A stretch of 36,496 nucleotides of DNA from JAIOPA01 sp046076045 (GCA_046076045.1 JBJTRI010000048.1:1-36496); one strand, 5' to 3'. Counted from the first letter of the stretch, positions 1 through 8,793 are shown. Notes: generated from the letters alone by a model not told the origin. A program made the numbers and translations.

Positions 1-223
1 GGCCCGCGACCGACGTCGCCGCCGCATGGTCGGCGGCCGTGACGATCGGGGCGCGCGACCAGCGCAGGTCGTAGGCCGTCGCGCGACCGGTCGTGCTGTC
101 GTCGCCGGGGGCGGTCCACGACAGCGTCACCGTGGTCTCACCGACCTGCGCGTGCGCGGGCACCGCACTCGCCAGGACGAGTGCGATCACGACGGCGACT
201 GCGAGGCGCGGGCGGAACGACAT
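1..223 (-). CDS. Exported fibronectin type III-like protein, 5' end only
   Basis: The open frame starts at the ATG whose first base is 223 and runs off the left edge with no stop (74 codons visible). The product begins MSFRPRLAVAVV and has a classic signal peptide: basic start, hydrophobic core, then VPAHAQ as a likely signal peptidase I site near residue 26. The mature part starts with a beta-strand pattern containing SWTAPGDD and YDLRWS. That pattern is typical of fibronectin type III-like modules in large exported proteins of candidate phyla such as Eisenbacteria. I infer an extracellular or periplasmic structural or adhesive protein. No enzyme motif is visible, and the domain architecture beyond the edge is unknown. 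Confidence 0.7.
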   Translation of the reverse strand, partial: MSFRPRLAVAVVIALVLASAVPAHAQVGETTVTLSWTAPGDDSTTGRATAYDLRWSRAPIVTAADHAAATSVAG

Positions 224-886
224 CCGGTTCGTGGCTCCGGGCGAGAGGGGACCCGCACTCCCTGCGGATCCGGCGTGGGGGCCCGCGCGCGCGGGCCACA
301 GGGGGAGAGCATCGCCCGTGCCCACGCCCCCACTCGCGGGCCGGGAATCGCGCAACCACAAGCGCACCCGCGCACTGGCTGCTCGCGTGTTCCACGACGC
401 AGCCACCGGCACCTCCCCGCAAGGACCACGCGCGTTGCATCGCGCACGACCGCGTGTCGCAGGATGAGCGTCGCTCGTAGCGCGGGACCCACCACCATCG
501 AACCTTGTCGCCCCCGGTCGAACGCGCCGCGACCATTCCCCATTCCGGGGCAAGAGACCCAGCCGCGAGAGCGCGGAATCGTTGACGCTCGCGAGGTGCG
601 GTCCGTATGATTTTCCTTACAGATTCACCCTCTCCCCTCAATCGTGCAGTTGTGTCATACCCCCACGATCGACCGCACCTCGGACGGATCCGTAAGCGGC
701 CCTCACTCCCCCCCCGCGTGCCGCGCACGAAGCGCGACCGCTCGCACGGAACTCGACGCGTCCCCACGCGCGAGCGCGCCCCATGGCCCGCTCAATCCCG
801 CTCATCGTACGCACTCCATGCTCGCGACCCCGTGACGTGCATCGCGTCGCGGGCCCGCGGGCCTGTGCGTGCGCCCGGAGCACCGC
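224..886. other. Divergent intergenic region of 663 bp
   Basis: It separates the minus-strand exported protein from pilB. Frames in it look like composition-driven shadows without homology. It contains a perfect 18-nt GC palindrome at 280-297 and a locally A+T-richer stretch around 603-660. The plus-strand promoter described separately at 582-611 lies in it. If that promoter is used, pilB has a leader of about 270 nt. I searched the leader by eye for a c-di-GMP riboswitch and saw none. Confidence 0.6.
582..611 (+). promoter_or_regulatory. Probable sigma-70 promoter of the pil operon
   Basis: TTGACG at 582-587 and TATGAT at 606-611 are separated by 18 nt. Five of six bases match consensus in each hexamer. 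It points toward pilB and sits in a locally A+T-richer patch, which is notable in such G+C-rich DNA. Transcription would begin near 618. Confidence 0.6.
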
Positions 887-2614
887 ATGATCGTCTCGTC
901 CTCGCTCTCGGCACGCCGTCTCGGCGACCTGCTGGTGGCGCACGGGGCGCTGTCCGCGGCGCAGCTCGAGCATGCGCTGCGGTCGCGCACCGACGCGCGC
1001 GAGCGACTGGGGCAGACCCTCGTGCGCCTGGGGCACCTCACCGAGCAGAGGCTCGCCGAGGTGCTGGCCCAGCAGTTCGCGCTCCCGCTCGCGGGCCTCG
1101 AGACGCTGACCGCGGCCGATCGCGACGCGGTGCGTCTGCTGCCGGAGCCGCTCGCCCGCGAGTCGCGGGTGCTCGTGCTCGCGCGTCGCGGCGACACGCT
1201 CGTGCTCGCGGTCGCCGACCCGCTCGACGTCGTCACGCTCGACCATGTGCGTGCGCTCACCGGCTGCACGCTCGACGTGCGCGTCGCCACCCCCTCCGAA
1301 CTCGACGAGGCGATCGGCCAGTTCTACTCCGAGCTGCGCACCACCGAGCACCTCGGGGCGATCCTCGACAAGATCGACCTCACCGCCTCGGTCGCATCCG
1401 ACGACCAGGACGTGGACCTCGAGGCGCTGCGTGCACAGGTCGAGGACGCCCCGGTCGTCCGGCTCGTGAACCTCATGATCGCCGAGGCCATCGAGGCACG
1501 CGCCTCGGACATCCACGTCGAGCCCATGCGGGACCGCGTGCAGGTGCGCTATCGCATCGACGGCGTCCTGCACGAGGTGATGAAGCCGCCCAAGCACCTG
1601 CAGATGGCCATCGTCTCGCGCATCAAGGTGCTCGCCGACCTCGACATCGCCATCCGGCTGCTGCCGCAGGACGGCCGTCTGTCGGTGCACCTGCCCGACC
1701 GCGACGTGGACCTGCGCGTCTCGACGCTGCCGACCGCGCACGGCGAGAAGGTCGTCATGCGTCTGTTCGACAAGAGCGCCTTCGAGCGCCGCGTCGATCA
1801 CCTCGGACTCGAGGGGGCCTCGCTCGTCGCGTTCGAGCGGGCCATCCGCGAGCCGTACGGCATGATCCTCATCTCGGGTCCGACCGGCTCGGGCAAGACC
1901 ACGACGCTGTACTCGGCCCTGCGTGCCATCCAGTCCGAGCATCGCAACATGGTCACGGTCGAGGACCCGATCGAGTACGACATCGACGGCGTCGCACAGG
2001 TGCATGCGAACGCCAAGGTCGGCATGACGTTCGCGCGCGCCCTGCGCTCCATCCTGCGTCAGGACCCCGATGTCATCATGATCGGCGAGATCCGCGACAC
2101 CGAGACCGCCGACATCGCGGTCAAGAGCGCGCTCACCGGCCACCTGCTGTTCTCCACCGTACACGCCAACGACGCCCCGGGCACGCTCACGCGCCTCGCC
2201 GACATGGGCGTGCCGCGCTACCTCGTGGGCTCGGCCATGTCGCTCGTCATGGCCCAGCGCCTCGTGCGCCGCGTCTGCGAGCGCTGCAAGGAGACCGCCC
2301 TGCCGACGCGCGAGGAACTCGCGCCGTTCGGCCCCGACGCCGCGCTGCTCGACGGCCACGCAGTGGCCCGAGGCCGCGGGTGCATGGCGTGCAAGCAGAC
2401 CGGCTACGCCGGTCGCGTCGCGTTGTTCGAGGTCCTCGAGCTGACGCGCGCCGTGCGCCGCATGGTGCTCGACGGCGCGAACGAGGACGAGATCCGCCGT
2501 CGCGCGCTCGCCGACGGCTTCGTGACCCTGCGCAAGGCGGGCATCCGCAAGATCCTCGACGGGGTCACCACCCTCGCCGAGGTGCGCGCCGCGACCCTGG
2601 GGGACCACGACTGA
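887..2614 (+). CDS. pilB: PilB/GspE-type pilus assembly ATPase
   Basis: Cytoplasmic hexameric ATPase that powers pilin polymerisation. The start chosen is ATG 887, preceded by GGAG with 6-nt spacing; a GTG at 869 would add six residues without a better ribosome site. The 575-aa product has an N-terminal MshEN-type domain with two tandem RLGxxLV..G motifs (about residues 10-70), a fold known to bind c-di-GMP. The ATPase core has Walker A GPTGSGKT at residues 331-338, Walker B DPDVIMIGEIRD and the conserved STVHAND segment. Two CxxC pairs near the C-terminus (CERC and CMAC) match the zinc site of the family. The stop overlaps the pilC start (TGATG). A GspE assignment cannot be excluded, but the pilMNOPQ neighbours favour PilB. 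Confidence 0.93.
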   Translation: MIVSSSLSARRLGDLLVAHGALSAAQLEHALRSRTDARERLGQTLVRLGHLTEQRLAEVLAQQFALPLAGLETLTAADRDAVRLLPEPLARESRVLVLARRGDTLVLAVADPLDVVTLDHVRALTGCTLDVRVATPSELDEAIGQFYSELRTTEHLGAILDKIDLTASVASDDQDVDLEALRAQVEDAPVVRLVNLMIAEAIEARASDIHVEPMRDRVQVRYRIDGVLHEVMKPPKHLQMAIVSRIKVLADLDIAIRLLPQDGRLSVHLPDRDVDLRVSTLPTAHGEKVVMRLFDKSAFERRVDHLGLEGASLVAFERAIREPYGMILISGPTGSGKTTTLYSALRAIQSEHRNMVTVEDPIEYDIDGVAQVHANAKVGMTFARALRSILRQDPDVIMIGEIRDTETADIAVKSALTGHLLFSTVHANDAPGTLTRLADMGVPRYLVGSAMSLVMAQRLVRRVCERCKETALPTREELAPFGPDAALLDGHAVARGRGCMACKQTGYAGRVALFEVLELTRAVRRMVLDGANEDEIRRRALADGFVTLRKAGIRKILDGVTTLAEVRAATLGDHD

Positions 2615-3879
2615 TGCCGCGCTACTTCTACCGCGCGCGCGACCTCGCAGGTCGCCCGCACGAGGGGATCGAGGTCGCCGCCTCCGAGGACGAGGTGCTG
2701 CGCGCGCTGTCGCGCATGCAACTCACCCCGGTGCTCATCGAGGCCCGCGCACTCACCGGCGAGGCCACCCGACCGGCCGCACCGACCGTGCCCGCGCCGC
2801 GTACGGCACGCGAGTGGCTGCGCACGCCCATCGCACCGGGCGCGGTGGCGCTGTTCGCCCGACAGCTCTCGACCATGATGGCCGCGGGACTGCCGCTCGT
2901 GCGAGCGCTGCGCTCGATCGCGCGTGACCACAGCGACCGGCGGCTGCAGGCGGTGCTCGAGCAGTTGAGCGATGACGTCCAGAAGGGCGAGTCGCTGGCC
3001 GCCTCGCTCGCGCGCCACCCCGAGGCGTTCAGCCCGGTATTCGTGAGCCTCGTCCAGACCGGCGAGGTGAGCGGCTCGCTCGACGAGGTGCTGGCGCACA
3101 CCGCGGGCTACCTCGAACGGGCCGAGTTGCTGCGCCTCAAGGTCGAGGCCTCGCTGCGCTACCCCACCTTCATCCTGACGTTCGCGGGCGGCGTTCTGCT
3201 CGCGATGTTCCTCAAGATCATCCCGATGTTCTCGGGCATCTACGCGCGCTTCAATGTCGAACTGCCCGCGCCCACGCGCGCCCTGCTCGCGGTGAGCCGC
3301 GCGGTCTCCGACAACGCAGTCGTGCTCGGCCTGGGGGCGGTCGCCGCCGTGGTCGCGCTGCAGGTCTGGCGCCACAGCGAGACCGGCCGCGTCCACTGGG
3401 ATGCGCTCAAGTTCCGCATCCCGCTGTTCGGCCCGCTCATCCACATGTACGTCATGACCCGGTTCGCGCGCACCCTCGGCATCCTCGTGGGCAGCGGCAC
3501 GAACATCCTGTTCGCGCTCCGCGTGCTGCGTCCGGTCCCCGGCAATCACCGCATCGCCAAGGGCATCGACGAGATGCGGAGTGCGGTCGAAGGCGGCGCG
3601 TCGTTGTCGCGCGCCATGTCCGACGCCGAGGTGTTCCCGGACATGCTCATCCAGATGACCTCGACCGGCGAGGAGACGGGCCGGCTCGACGAGATGCTGA
3701 CGCGCACGGCGGACTTCTACGAGCAGCGGGTGACCGCGAAGGTCGAGGGACTGTCGTCGTTGGTGGAACCCATCGCCATCGTGTTGCTCGGGTTGGTGAT
3801 CGCGCTCATGCTGGTGGCGCTGTACCTGCCGATCTTCAACCTGGGTCAAGCGATGCGTTCGGGGATGGTTCACCCCTGA
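2614..3879 (+). CDS. pilC: PilC/GspF-type inner-membrane platform protein
   Basis: Polytopic inner-membrane protein that couples the assembly ATPase to pilin insertion. The 421-aa length is normal for the family. Two T2SSF domains are visible. The first begins near residue 85 (ALFARQLSTMMAAGLPLVRA) and the second near residue 285 (FARTLGILVGSGTNIL). Each has the GE.SG / GEETG-type motif, and hydrophobic helices lie near residues 185-205, 230-250 and 395-415. ATG 2614 overlaps the pilB stop, so translation is probably coupled. The next gene follows after 107 nt. Confidence 0.94.
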   Translation: MPRYFYRARDLAGRPHEGIEVAASEDEVLRALSRMQLTPVLIEARALTGEATRPAAPTVPAPRTAREWLRTPIAPGAVALFARQLSTMMAAGLPLVRALRSIARDHSDRRLQAVLEQLSDDVQKGESLAASLARHPEAFSPVFVSLVQTGEVSGSLDEVLAHTAGYLERAELLRLKVEASLRYPTFILTFAGGVLLAMFLKIIPMFSGIYARFNVELPAPTRALLAVSRAVSDNAVVLGLGAVAAVVALQVWRHSETGRVHWDALKFRIPLFGPLIHMYVMTRFARTLGILVGSGTNILFALRVLRPVPGNHRIAKGIDEMRSAVEGGASLSRAMSDAEVFPDMLIQMTSTGEETGRLDEMLTRTADFYEQRVTAKVEGLSSLVEPIAIVLLGLVIALMLVALYLPIFNLGQAMRSGMVHP

Positions 3880-3986
3880 TGTCGGGGGAGGCGGTGCCGG
3901 TCGAACGACCGGGGCCGTGGAGAGGGTCGCCGCGCGTGAGCGCGGGGCCGCAACTGGGTCTCGCGCCCGTGACGAGGAGGAACACC

Positions 3987-4394
3987 GTGGATCGCAAGCG
4001 AGAGAAGGGCTTCACGCTGATGGAACTCATGGTGGTGATCGTGATCGTGGCCATCCTGGCCGCCGTCGCGGTGCCGCTGTACGTCAACTACGTGAAGGAC
4101 GCGCAGCGCACCGAGGCCAAGGCCGCCATCGGCGCCGTCATCACCGCGCAGCAGACCTACCTGCAGCTGAACGGTCGCTACGTCGGCGGCGAGACGTTCC
4201 GGGCCAACGCGACGGGGCAGACGCTGAACTGCGACCTCACCGATGCACTCAAGAACTGGGACATCGCGGTGACGGCCGGCGATGCGAACGGCTTCACCGT
4301 GGTCGCCACGGGCAAGGTCGGGGCCTCGACGGCCGGCCGTTCGGTGACGCTCGTCTACTCGCGCACCGGGCAGACCGCCTGGACCGAGAACTGA
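3987..4394 (+). CDS. pilA: Type IV pilin / GspG-like major pilin
   Basis: Main structural subunit candidate. I place the start at GTG 3987 because GAGGAGG lies 6 nt upstream. Earlier in-frame codons have no ribosome site and would put a long tail ahead of the class III leader. The 135-aa product has a short basic leader (MDRKREKG) cleaved before Phe, then FTLMEL with Glu at +5 and a hydrophobic helix of about 20 residues. The C-terminal half (residues 45-135) has only one Cys, so a disulfide-bonded D-region is not evident. It is the first pilin of the cluster with the best ribosome site, and a hairpin follows it, which fits higher expression than the minor pilins. Confidence 0.88.
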   Translation: MDRKREKGFTLMELMVVIVIVAILAAVAVPLYVNYVKDAQRTEAKAAIGAVITAQQTYLQLNGRYVGGETFRANATGQTLNCDLTDALKNWDIAVTAGDANGFTVVATGKVGASTAGRSVTLVYSRTGQTAWTEN

Positions 4395-4408
4395 ACCGCC
4401 CTCCGGAT

Positions 4409-4434
4409 CCGGCCGCGCCCGTGGGGGCGGCCGG
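4409..4434 (+). terminator. Hairpin after the pilin gene (attenuator or mRNA stabiliser)
   Basis: Arms 4409-4420 and 4423-4434 pair over about 11 bp with one mismatch around a tiny loop. No U-run follows. It lies 14 nt after the pilin stop and before the minor pilin genes. That suits partial termination or 3'-end protection, giving more pilin than minor pilin transcript. Confidence 0.45.
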
Positions 4435-4452
4435 AACGGGGCGGGCCGGACC

Positions 4453-4851
4453 ATGCTCGACGAACGCGGCTTCTCGCTCATGGAAGCGCTCACGGCGGCC
4501 ACCATCTCGGTGATCGCCGTACTCGGGCTGGCCTACTCGTTCGGCATCGGCCACGGTCTCGTGGACCGCTACGAGGTCGCCCGCGCCGGGATCGGGGTGG
4601 CGCAGGCCCAATTGGAGTCCATGGCGGCGCTGCCGCGCACCGACCCGCAACTCGCGATCGGGTTCCGCTCCCCCGCCACGCCTTTCCTCTACGAGGGGCG
4701 CGAGGTCGGCAGCAGCGACTGGCGCGTCACCGCGCTCGACGACCCCGACCTGCCCGGCACCGCCGACCTCAAGCGGGTCGTGGTCACCGTGCGCTGGCGG
4801 CAGGACACGCGCATGGACTCGCTGTCGCTGGAGCGCCTGTGGCTGCCGTGA
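4453..4851 (+). CDS. Minor pilin, PilV/GspI-like
   Basis: 132-aa pseudopilin. The short leader MLDERG is followed by FSLMEA, giving Glu at +5 and the prepilin cleavage/methylation signature, then a hydrophobic helix to about residue 28. The remainder is a small globular domain (DWRVTALDD, VVVTVRWRQ) typical of GspI/PilV minor pilins. The start is ATG 4453, 58 nt after the pilin stop. Its stop overlaps the next start (GTGA). It probably belongs to the tip or priming complex, by position and type; the exact orthology is uncertain. Confidence 0.8.
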   Translation: MLDERGFSLMEALTAATISVIAVLGLAYSFGIGHGLVDRYEVARAGIGVAQAQLESMAALPRTDPQLAIGFRSPATPFLYEGREVGSSDWRVTALDDPDLPGTADLKRVVVTVRWRQDTRMDSLSLERLWLP

Positions 4852-5363
4852 GGGGGACGCGCGGCGAGCGCGGGCTCACACTCATCGAGGTCGCGGTCGT
4901 GATGATCCTCGGCACGATCGTCATGGGCGGGCTGGTCGGCTTCTACCTGTCCAGCCAGGGCCTGTGGCTCGACGCCTCCACCCAGGCCATCGCCCAGCGC
5001 GAGGCCAGCCTCGTGGCCTCGGCCGTGCGCGACAGCGTGCGCAAGTCCTCACGCGCCATCGTGACCTCGTCCCCGGACTCGCTCCACCAGCAGGTCGCCC
5101 TCTACCGGGGCAGCGAGTCGGCACCCTACTGGTACTTCTTCTGGAACCCCTCGGACTCGCTCGTGTACGCGGGGCCCGACGTGACCGACGCCGCGGCCGG
5201 CCCCATGGGCGTCTCCCCCGTCGAGCGCTTCCAGTTGCAGGCGTCCTCCTACGCGGTGCGTCTCGACCTGCGCCTGCGCTCGGCCAGCGGGGAATGCATC
5301 GAGACCAGCGCGTTCGCGGTCATGCGCAACTCGGCCGAGTACGCGAGGCTGGCGAACCGATGA
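4848..5363 (+). CDS. Minor pilin, PilW/GspJ-like
   Basis: 171-aa pseudopilin. I prefer GTG 4848, which forms a GTGA overlap with the previous stop; a GTG three codons upstream is also possible. The leader VRGTRGERG precedes LTLIEV (Glu at +5) and a hydrophobic helix with MILGTIVMGG. The soluble part is larger than in the preceding pilin and rich in Ser, with a hydrophobic YWYFFW stretch, as in PilW/GspJ proteins. It probably forms the minor-pilin tip complex with its two neighbours. It ends in an ATGA overlap with the next gene. Confidence 0.8.
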   Translation: MRGTRGERGLTLIEVAVVMILGTIVMGGLVGFYLSSQGLWLDASTQAIAQREASLVASAVRDSVRKSSRAIVTSSPDSLHQQVALYRGSESAPYWYFFWNPSDSLVYAGPDVTDAAAGPMGVSPVERFQLQASSYAVRLDLRLRSASGECIETSAFAVMRNSAEYARLANR

Positions 5364-6640
5364 CCCCGCACGCCCCCCGCACGACCGTCCGCGACGAGCG
5401 CGGGTTCCTGCTCGTGGGCGTGATCATGTTCATGCTCGCGCTCACCATCCTCGGGCTCTCGCTGTTCTCGTTGTCCACCTACGAGGCCCGGTTCTTCAAC
5501 GACGCTCTTGCGCGCGAGCAGGTCCTCCACTCGAGCGAGAGCGGTGCCGCCGCGGTGCGCGCCCATCTGCTCGTGCCGCCCCAGCGACTCGAGAACGCGC
5601 AGCGCGCGGTCGGGCGCAACGGGGTGGTGCGCGCGATCGCCTACCAGTGGCGCAGCGGAAACCCGTCCGACACGACCTCGCGCGGCCCGGTCGACTGGGA
5701 CAGCACGGTGGCCATCGCGGTCACCGCCCGCCTGGGCAGCGAGGAGCGCACCACGCTCGCCCGGTTCGTGCCGGTCCCCGCACGCACCCCGTACCAGACC
5801 CTGCTCACCGCAGGACGGGGCGTGTCGTACAACACCCGTAACTCCTCGGCCCGGAACGTGGAGGTCTCGGGCCCGATCCAGCACCTCGTCACGACGAGCG
5901 CGGACTCCGCGTGGCTGAACCAGGTCCTGTGGACGAGCGGTCGGCCGTTCGACGTCTCCCCCGCCCCCACGGTGTACGCGGACGCGTTCGTGGACCGCAA
6001 GCTGCCCAGCGCCTCCGCACCCAGTTCGTGGGACGAGAACGACCTCGACCTCGGCTTCCGCAACACGGGGACGACCCCGGTGTTCTTCCGCAGCCCGCCC
6101 ACACCCGAGTCCGCGCAGGAGGACCCGGAGGCCTCGCAGTTCGGGTTCTACACCGACGGTACGCTCACCATCACCGTACGCGGCACCTGCGTGTGGGTGA
6201 TCCCCGACGGCGTCTGCTTCGGGCGGCGCGTGGTCGTGCAGCCCGAGGCCGGCCAGAGCGGGACGCTCGTCATCGTGGCGAAGCGGAACGGCCGCGCCCC
6301 CGGCTTCGAGAACCGCGGCATCTGGTTCCAGGGCGGACTGTCCCTCAACAACCCCACCAACACTCGTCTCTTCCTCGCGAGCTCCAACGACATCGCGATC
6401 GGGTACCTGCGCAACACGACCGACAGCCGTGACGTGCGCGCGCTCTCGGTGGTCGCGGGCGGCGCGATCGAGTTGATGGGCCCCTCGGGCGGATTCCGGT
6501 TCCGACTCACGCACCCGTCCAGCATGGATGCGGTCGCGGCCACGCTGCTCGCGCAGGACGCCCTGCCGACGACCTCGGGGGGGAACGGGCGCGTGCTCGC
6601 GTACTCGGGGGCGAGTTGGAAAGAGACGCAGCTTCCCTGA
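5360..6640 (+). CDS. PilX/GspK-like large minor pilin
   Basis: 426-aa protein starting at ATG 5360 (ATGA overlap). The leader MTPHAPRTTVRDERG is followed by FLLVGV and a helix with IMFMLALTILGLSLF. Position +5 is Gly instead of the usual Glu, as known for GspK and many PilX tip pilins, which do not need Glu5 for docking. The SESGAAAVRAHLL segment after the helix is the PilX N-terminal-domain hallmark. The large soluble domain (residues 50-426) has beta-rich stretches, and the TCVWVIPDGVCF segment holds two Cys that may form a disulfide. It is longer than classical PilX (about 200 aa), so part of it may be a lineage-specific surface domain. Confidence 0.78.
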   Translation: MTPHAPRTTVRDERGFLLVGVIMFMLALTILGLSLFSLSTYEARFFNDALAREQVLHSSESGAAAVRAHLLVPPQRLENAQRAVGRNGVVRAIAYQWRSGNPSDTTSRGPVDWDSTVAIAVTARLGSEERTTLARFVPVPARTPYQTLLTAGRGVSYNTRNSSARNVEVSGPIQHLVTTSADSAWLNQVLWTSGRPFDVSPAPTVYADAFVDRKLPSASAPSSWDENDLDLGFRNTGTTPVFFRSPPTPESAQEDPEASQFGFYTDGTLTITVRGTCVWVIPDGVCFGRRVVVQPEAGQSGTLVIVAKRNGRAPGFENRGIWFQGGLSLNNPTNTRLFLASSNDIAIGYLRNTTDSRDVRALSVVAGGAIELMGPSGGFRFRLTHPSSMDAVAATLLAQDALPTTSGGNGRVLAYSGASWKETQLP

Positions 6641-6662
6641 TACTGCGCCCATGAGGTTCGGC

Positions 6663-7670
6663 ATGCGGAACCGCCCATGGGCGGGGCTGGACATCGGCGC
6701 ACACAGCGTGAAGCTGATGGCGTTGTCGCCCGGGGCTTCGCGTGGACATCTCGCCGAGGCCCGCTTGCCGCGTCCCCTCGCGAGCGACGAGACCCCACCG
6801 AGCGCCGCGATCGCCGCGCTCATCGGCCAAGCCCTCGCCCGCCTCGGCCACACGCCCCGCTCGGTCGCCGGGTTCTCGGTCGGCGTATCGGGCCCGGACG
6901 TGATCGTGAAGCAGGTCTCGCTGCCGCTCATGGACGAACTCGAGATCCCGGGCGCGCTGCGATTCGAGGCGCGCAAGCTACTGCCGTTCGACCCGCAGAC
7001 GCTCGTGCTCGACCATCAGGTGATCGCGCGTCATGCCGGCGAGAAGCGCCTCGAGGTGCTGTTCGCGACCGTGTCGCAGCCGCGACTGGATCGTGCCCTC
7101 GCTCCCTTGCGCGAGCTCGGGGTCGAGGCCGCCATCGTGGACGCCGCACCGCTCGCGCTCTCGAACGCGCTGTGGTCCACGCTGCCGCGCGACGCGGCCG
7201 ACGCGCACGTCGGGCTCGACCTCGGGCACCGCGGCGCGTGGCTGGTGTACCGGCACCGCCAGTCCCCGTTCTTCGCGCGCCGCCTCGATTGGGGTGGGCA
7301 GGCCCTGCTGCAGGCCCTCGCGAACGCGCACGGCGGCGAAGTCGAAGCCGCCGAGCGCTGGCTCGCGGCCCCCGAGACCTCGGCGGGCGAGGCGTCCGCC
7401 GCGGGCATGGTGGTGCGCGACGCGATCGCCCGCTTGGTCGAGGAGGTCCGACTCTCGCTCGCGTTCTACGCGACCACCGCGACGCTGCCGAACTCCGTCG
7501 TGCTCCACGTCTCGGGCGGCGTCGCGCGCCTGCCCGGCCTGGTGGACCTGCTCGGCCACCAACTCGGGCTCCCGACCCGACTGTTCGGGCCGCTCTCGGC
7601 CGACACGCGCGCCACCCATCCCGCCCCGTCGTTCGCGCTCGCGATGGGTCTCGCGCTGAGGAACGTATGA
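6663..7670 (+). CDS. pilM: PilM actin-like pilus assembly protein
   Basis: Cytoplasmic actin/FtsA-fold ATPase that binds the PilN N-terminus. The 335-aa start at ATG 6663 has GAGG with 6-nt spacing; ATG 6651 (339 aa) has no clear ribosome site but remains possible. Actin-fold motifs are visible. Phosphate-1 is GLDIGAHSVKL near residue 9, the second half opens with HVGLDLGHRGAW near residue 180, and the adenosine-type loop is VSGGVARLPGL near residue 280. It begins the pilMNOPQ suboperon, in which every junction overlaps (ATGA or GTGA). Confidence 0.9.
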   Translation: MRNRPWAGLDIGAHSVKLMALSPGASRGHLAEARLPRPLASDETPPSAAIAALIGQALARLGHTPRSVAGFSVGVSGPDVIVKQVSLPLMDELEIPGALRFEARKLLPFDPQTLVLDHQVIARHAGEKRLEVLFATVSQPRLDRALAPLRELGVEAAIVDAAPLALSNALWSTLPRDAADAHVGLDLGHRGAWLVYRHRQSPFFARRLDWGGQALLQALANAHGGEVEAAERWLAAPETSAGEASAAGMVVRDAIARLVEEVRLSLAFYATTATLPNSVVLHVSGGVARLPGLVDLLGHQLGLPTRLFGPLSADTRATHPAPSFALAMGLALRNV

Positions 7671-8233
7671 GTCCGCTCTATCGCCTCAACTTCCGGCGCG
7701 AGGCGTTCCGCCGGGCGCGCGCCGAGGCTTGGACCCGCGCCATCGGGCTCGGCATCTGGCTCGCCTACTTCGGCGTACTCACGGTCGTCGTCGGACTCTA
7801 TGCGCTGAACCTCGACTCGCTGCGGCGAAGGTCCGAGGGCCTCGGGCGCCAGATCGCTCGCCAACACGCGGTCGGCACCGCCGGCGCCGACTGGGTCGCC
7901 AGCCCCGAGGATGCCGCACTGGCCGAACCTTGGGTGGGCGACGTCGCACGCTGGCGCGACCTGCTCGTGCGGCTGCCGCGACTGTTGCCCGAGGGCGGCC
8001 GCCTCACCGCCCTGCAGTGGAACCCCGACGAACTCACCGGCGGCGAGCGCCGACTCGTGCTCAACGGTCTGCTCCGCGCCGAACGCGATGCCGACCCCAC
8101 CGCCGCGGTCACCGACCTCGTGAGCGCGATCGCCGCCGACTCGCTCGTCTCGGCGCACTTCCGCAGCGTGCGTCTCGTCTCGACCCGCACCGCCACCGAC
8201 GGCACCGCGGAGTTCCAGGTGGAGTGCCGATGA
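7667..8233 (+). CDS. pilN: PilN-like inner-membrane alignment protein
   Basis: 188-aa bitopic protein. The short cytoplasmic N-terminus YRLNFRRE is a degenerate form of the PilN INLLP-type PilM-binding motif. A transmembrane helix follows (about residues 25-46, IGLGIWLAYFGVLTVVVGL), then a coiled-coil-prone stretch (LDSLRRRSEGLGRQI) and a periplasmic ferredoxin-like domain. The identification rests on gene order between pilM and a PilO-like gene plus topology, since sequence conservation in this family is low. ATG 7667 overlaps the pilM stop. Confidence 0.82.
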   Translation: MSPLYRLNFRREAFRRARAEAWTRAIGLGIWLAYFGVLTVVVGLYALNLDSLRRRSEGLGRQIARQHAVGTAGADWVASPEDAALAEPWVGDVARWRDLLVRLPRLLPEGGRLTALQWNPDELTGGERRLVLNGLLRAERDADPTAAVTDLVSAIAADSLVSAHFRSVRLVSTRTATDGTAEFQVECR

Positions 8234-8793
8234 GCGCCCCGAACCCCGCGCCCTGGACGCGCTCGCTCGGCCCCGCGCTGCTCGCGCTCGGCACGTTCGC
8301 GGTGTTCTCGCTCGTGAACTCGCTCTCGTTCCAACCGCTGGCGGCCCGCTATCACGAGCAGTTGGCCAAGGCGGGCGCGGTCGGGGCCTCCATCGACCCG
8401 CGACTCGCGGTGTCCCCGGTCCCGCCACGGGTGCAGGAGCTGTTGCGCCTCAACTCGGTCACGACCGCCGAAGCCGACCGACTGGTGGCCTCGGGGCAGT
8501 TGGCCACCGACCTCGTGCGCACCGTCTCGGACCTCGCCGGCGGCATCGGGCTCGACATCGTGGAGTCCGAGCCGGGTGTGGTGACGCAGAGCGGCGGCAC
8601 GCTCGAGGTCCGCGCCCAACTCCGACTCCGCGCCCGCTACGCGCAGATCGTGGAGTTGCTCGACCGCTTCGCACAGCAGCGCGCACTCGTGCGCATCGAG
8701 CGGCTGGTGGTGTCGCCCGGCGAGGGCGACCGCGTCGAGGTGGAGTTGCGGGTGGCGAGCGTGCGTCTGAAGCGCGGGGGGACGACACGATGA
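8230..8793 (+). CDS. pilO: PilO-like inner-membrane alignment protein
   Basis: 187-aa bitopic protein with one transmembrane helix near residues 15-33 (GPALLALGTFAVFSLVNSL) and a periplasmic part. The C-terminal half follows the PilO pattern: an LEVRAQLRLRARYAQIVELLDR segment in which a short target fold is built from beta strands and one helix. It pairs with PilN in the periplasm. The assignment rests on position and topology. ATG 8230 overlaps the upstream stop and the stop overlaps the next start. Confidence 0.8.
   Translation: MSAPNPAPWTRSLGPALLALGTFAVFSLVNSLSFQPLAARYHEQLAKAGAVGASIDPRLAVSPVPPRVQELLRLNSVTTAEADRLVASGQLATDLVRTVSDLAGGIGLDIVESEPGVVTQSGGTLEVRAQLRLRARYAQIVELLDRFAQQRALVRIERLVVSPGEGDRVEVELRVASVRLKRGGTTR

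Noticed and set aside
618..886. c-di-GMP riboswitch in the pilB leader
   Set aside because: The conserved core sequences of GEMM-type riboswitches are not seen.
607..2613. Long upstream extension of the pilC frame (from 607)
   Set aside because: Arg/Ala/Pro-rich shadow of pilB in another frame; pilC homology starts exactly at ATG 2614, which overlaps the pilB stop.
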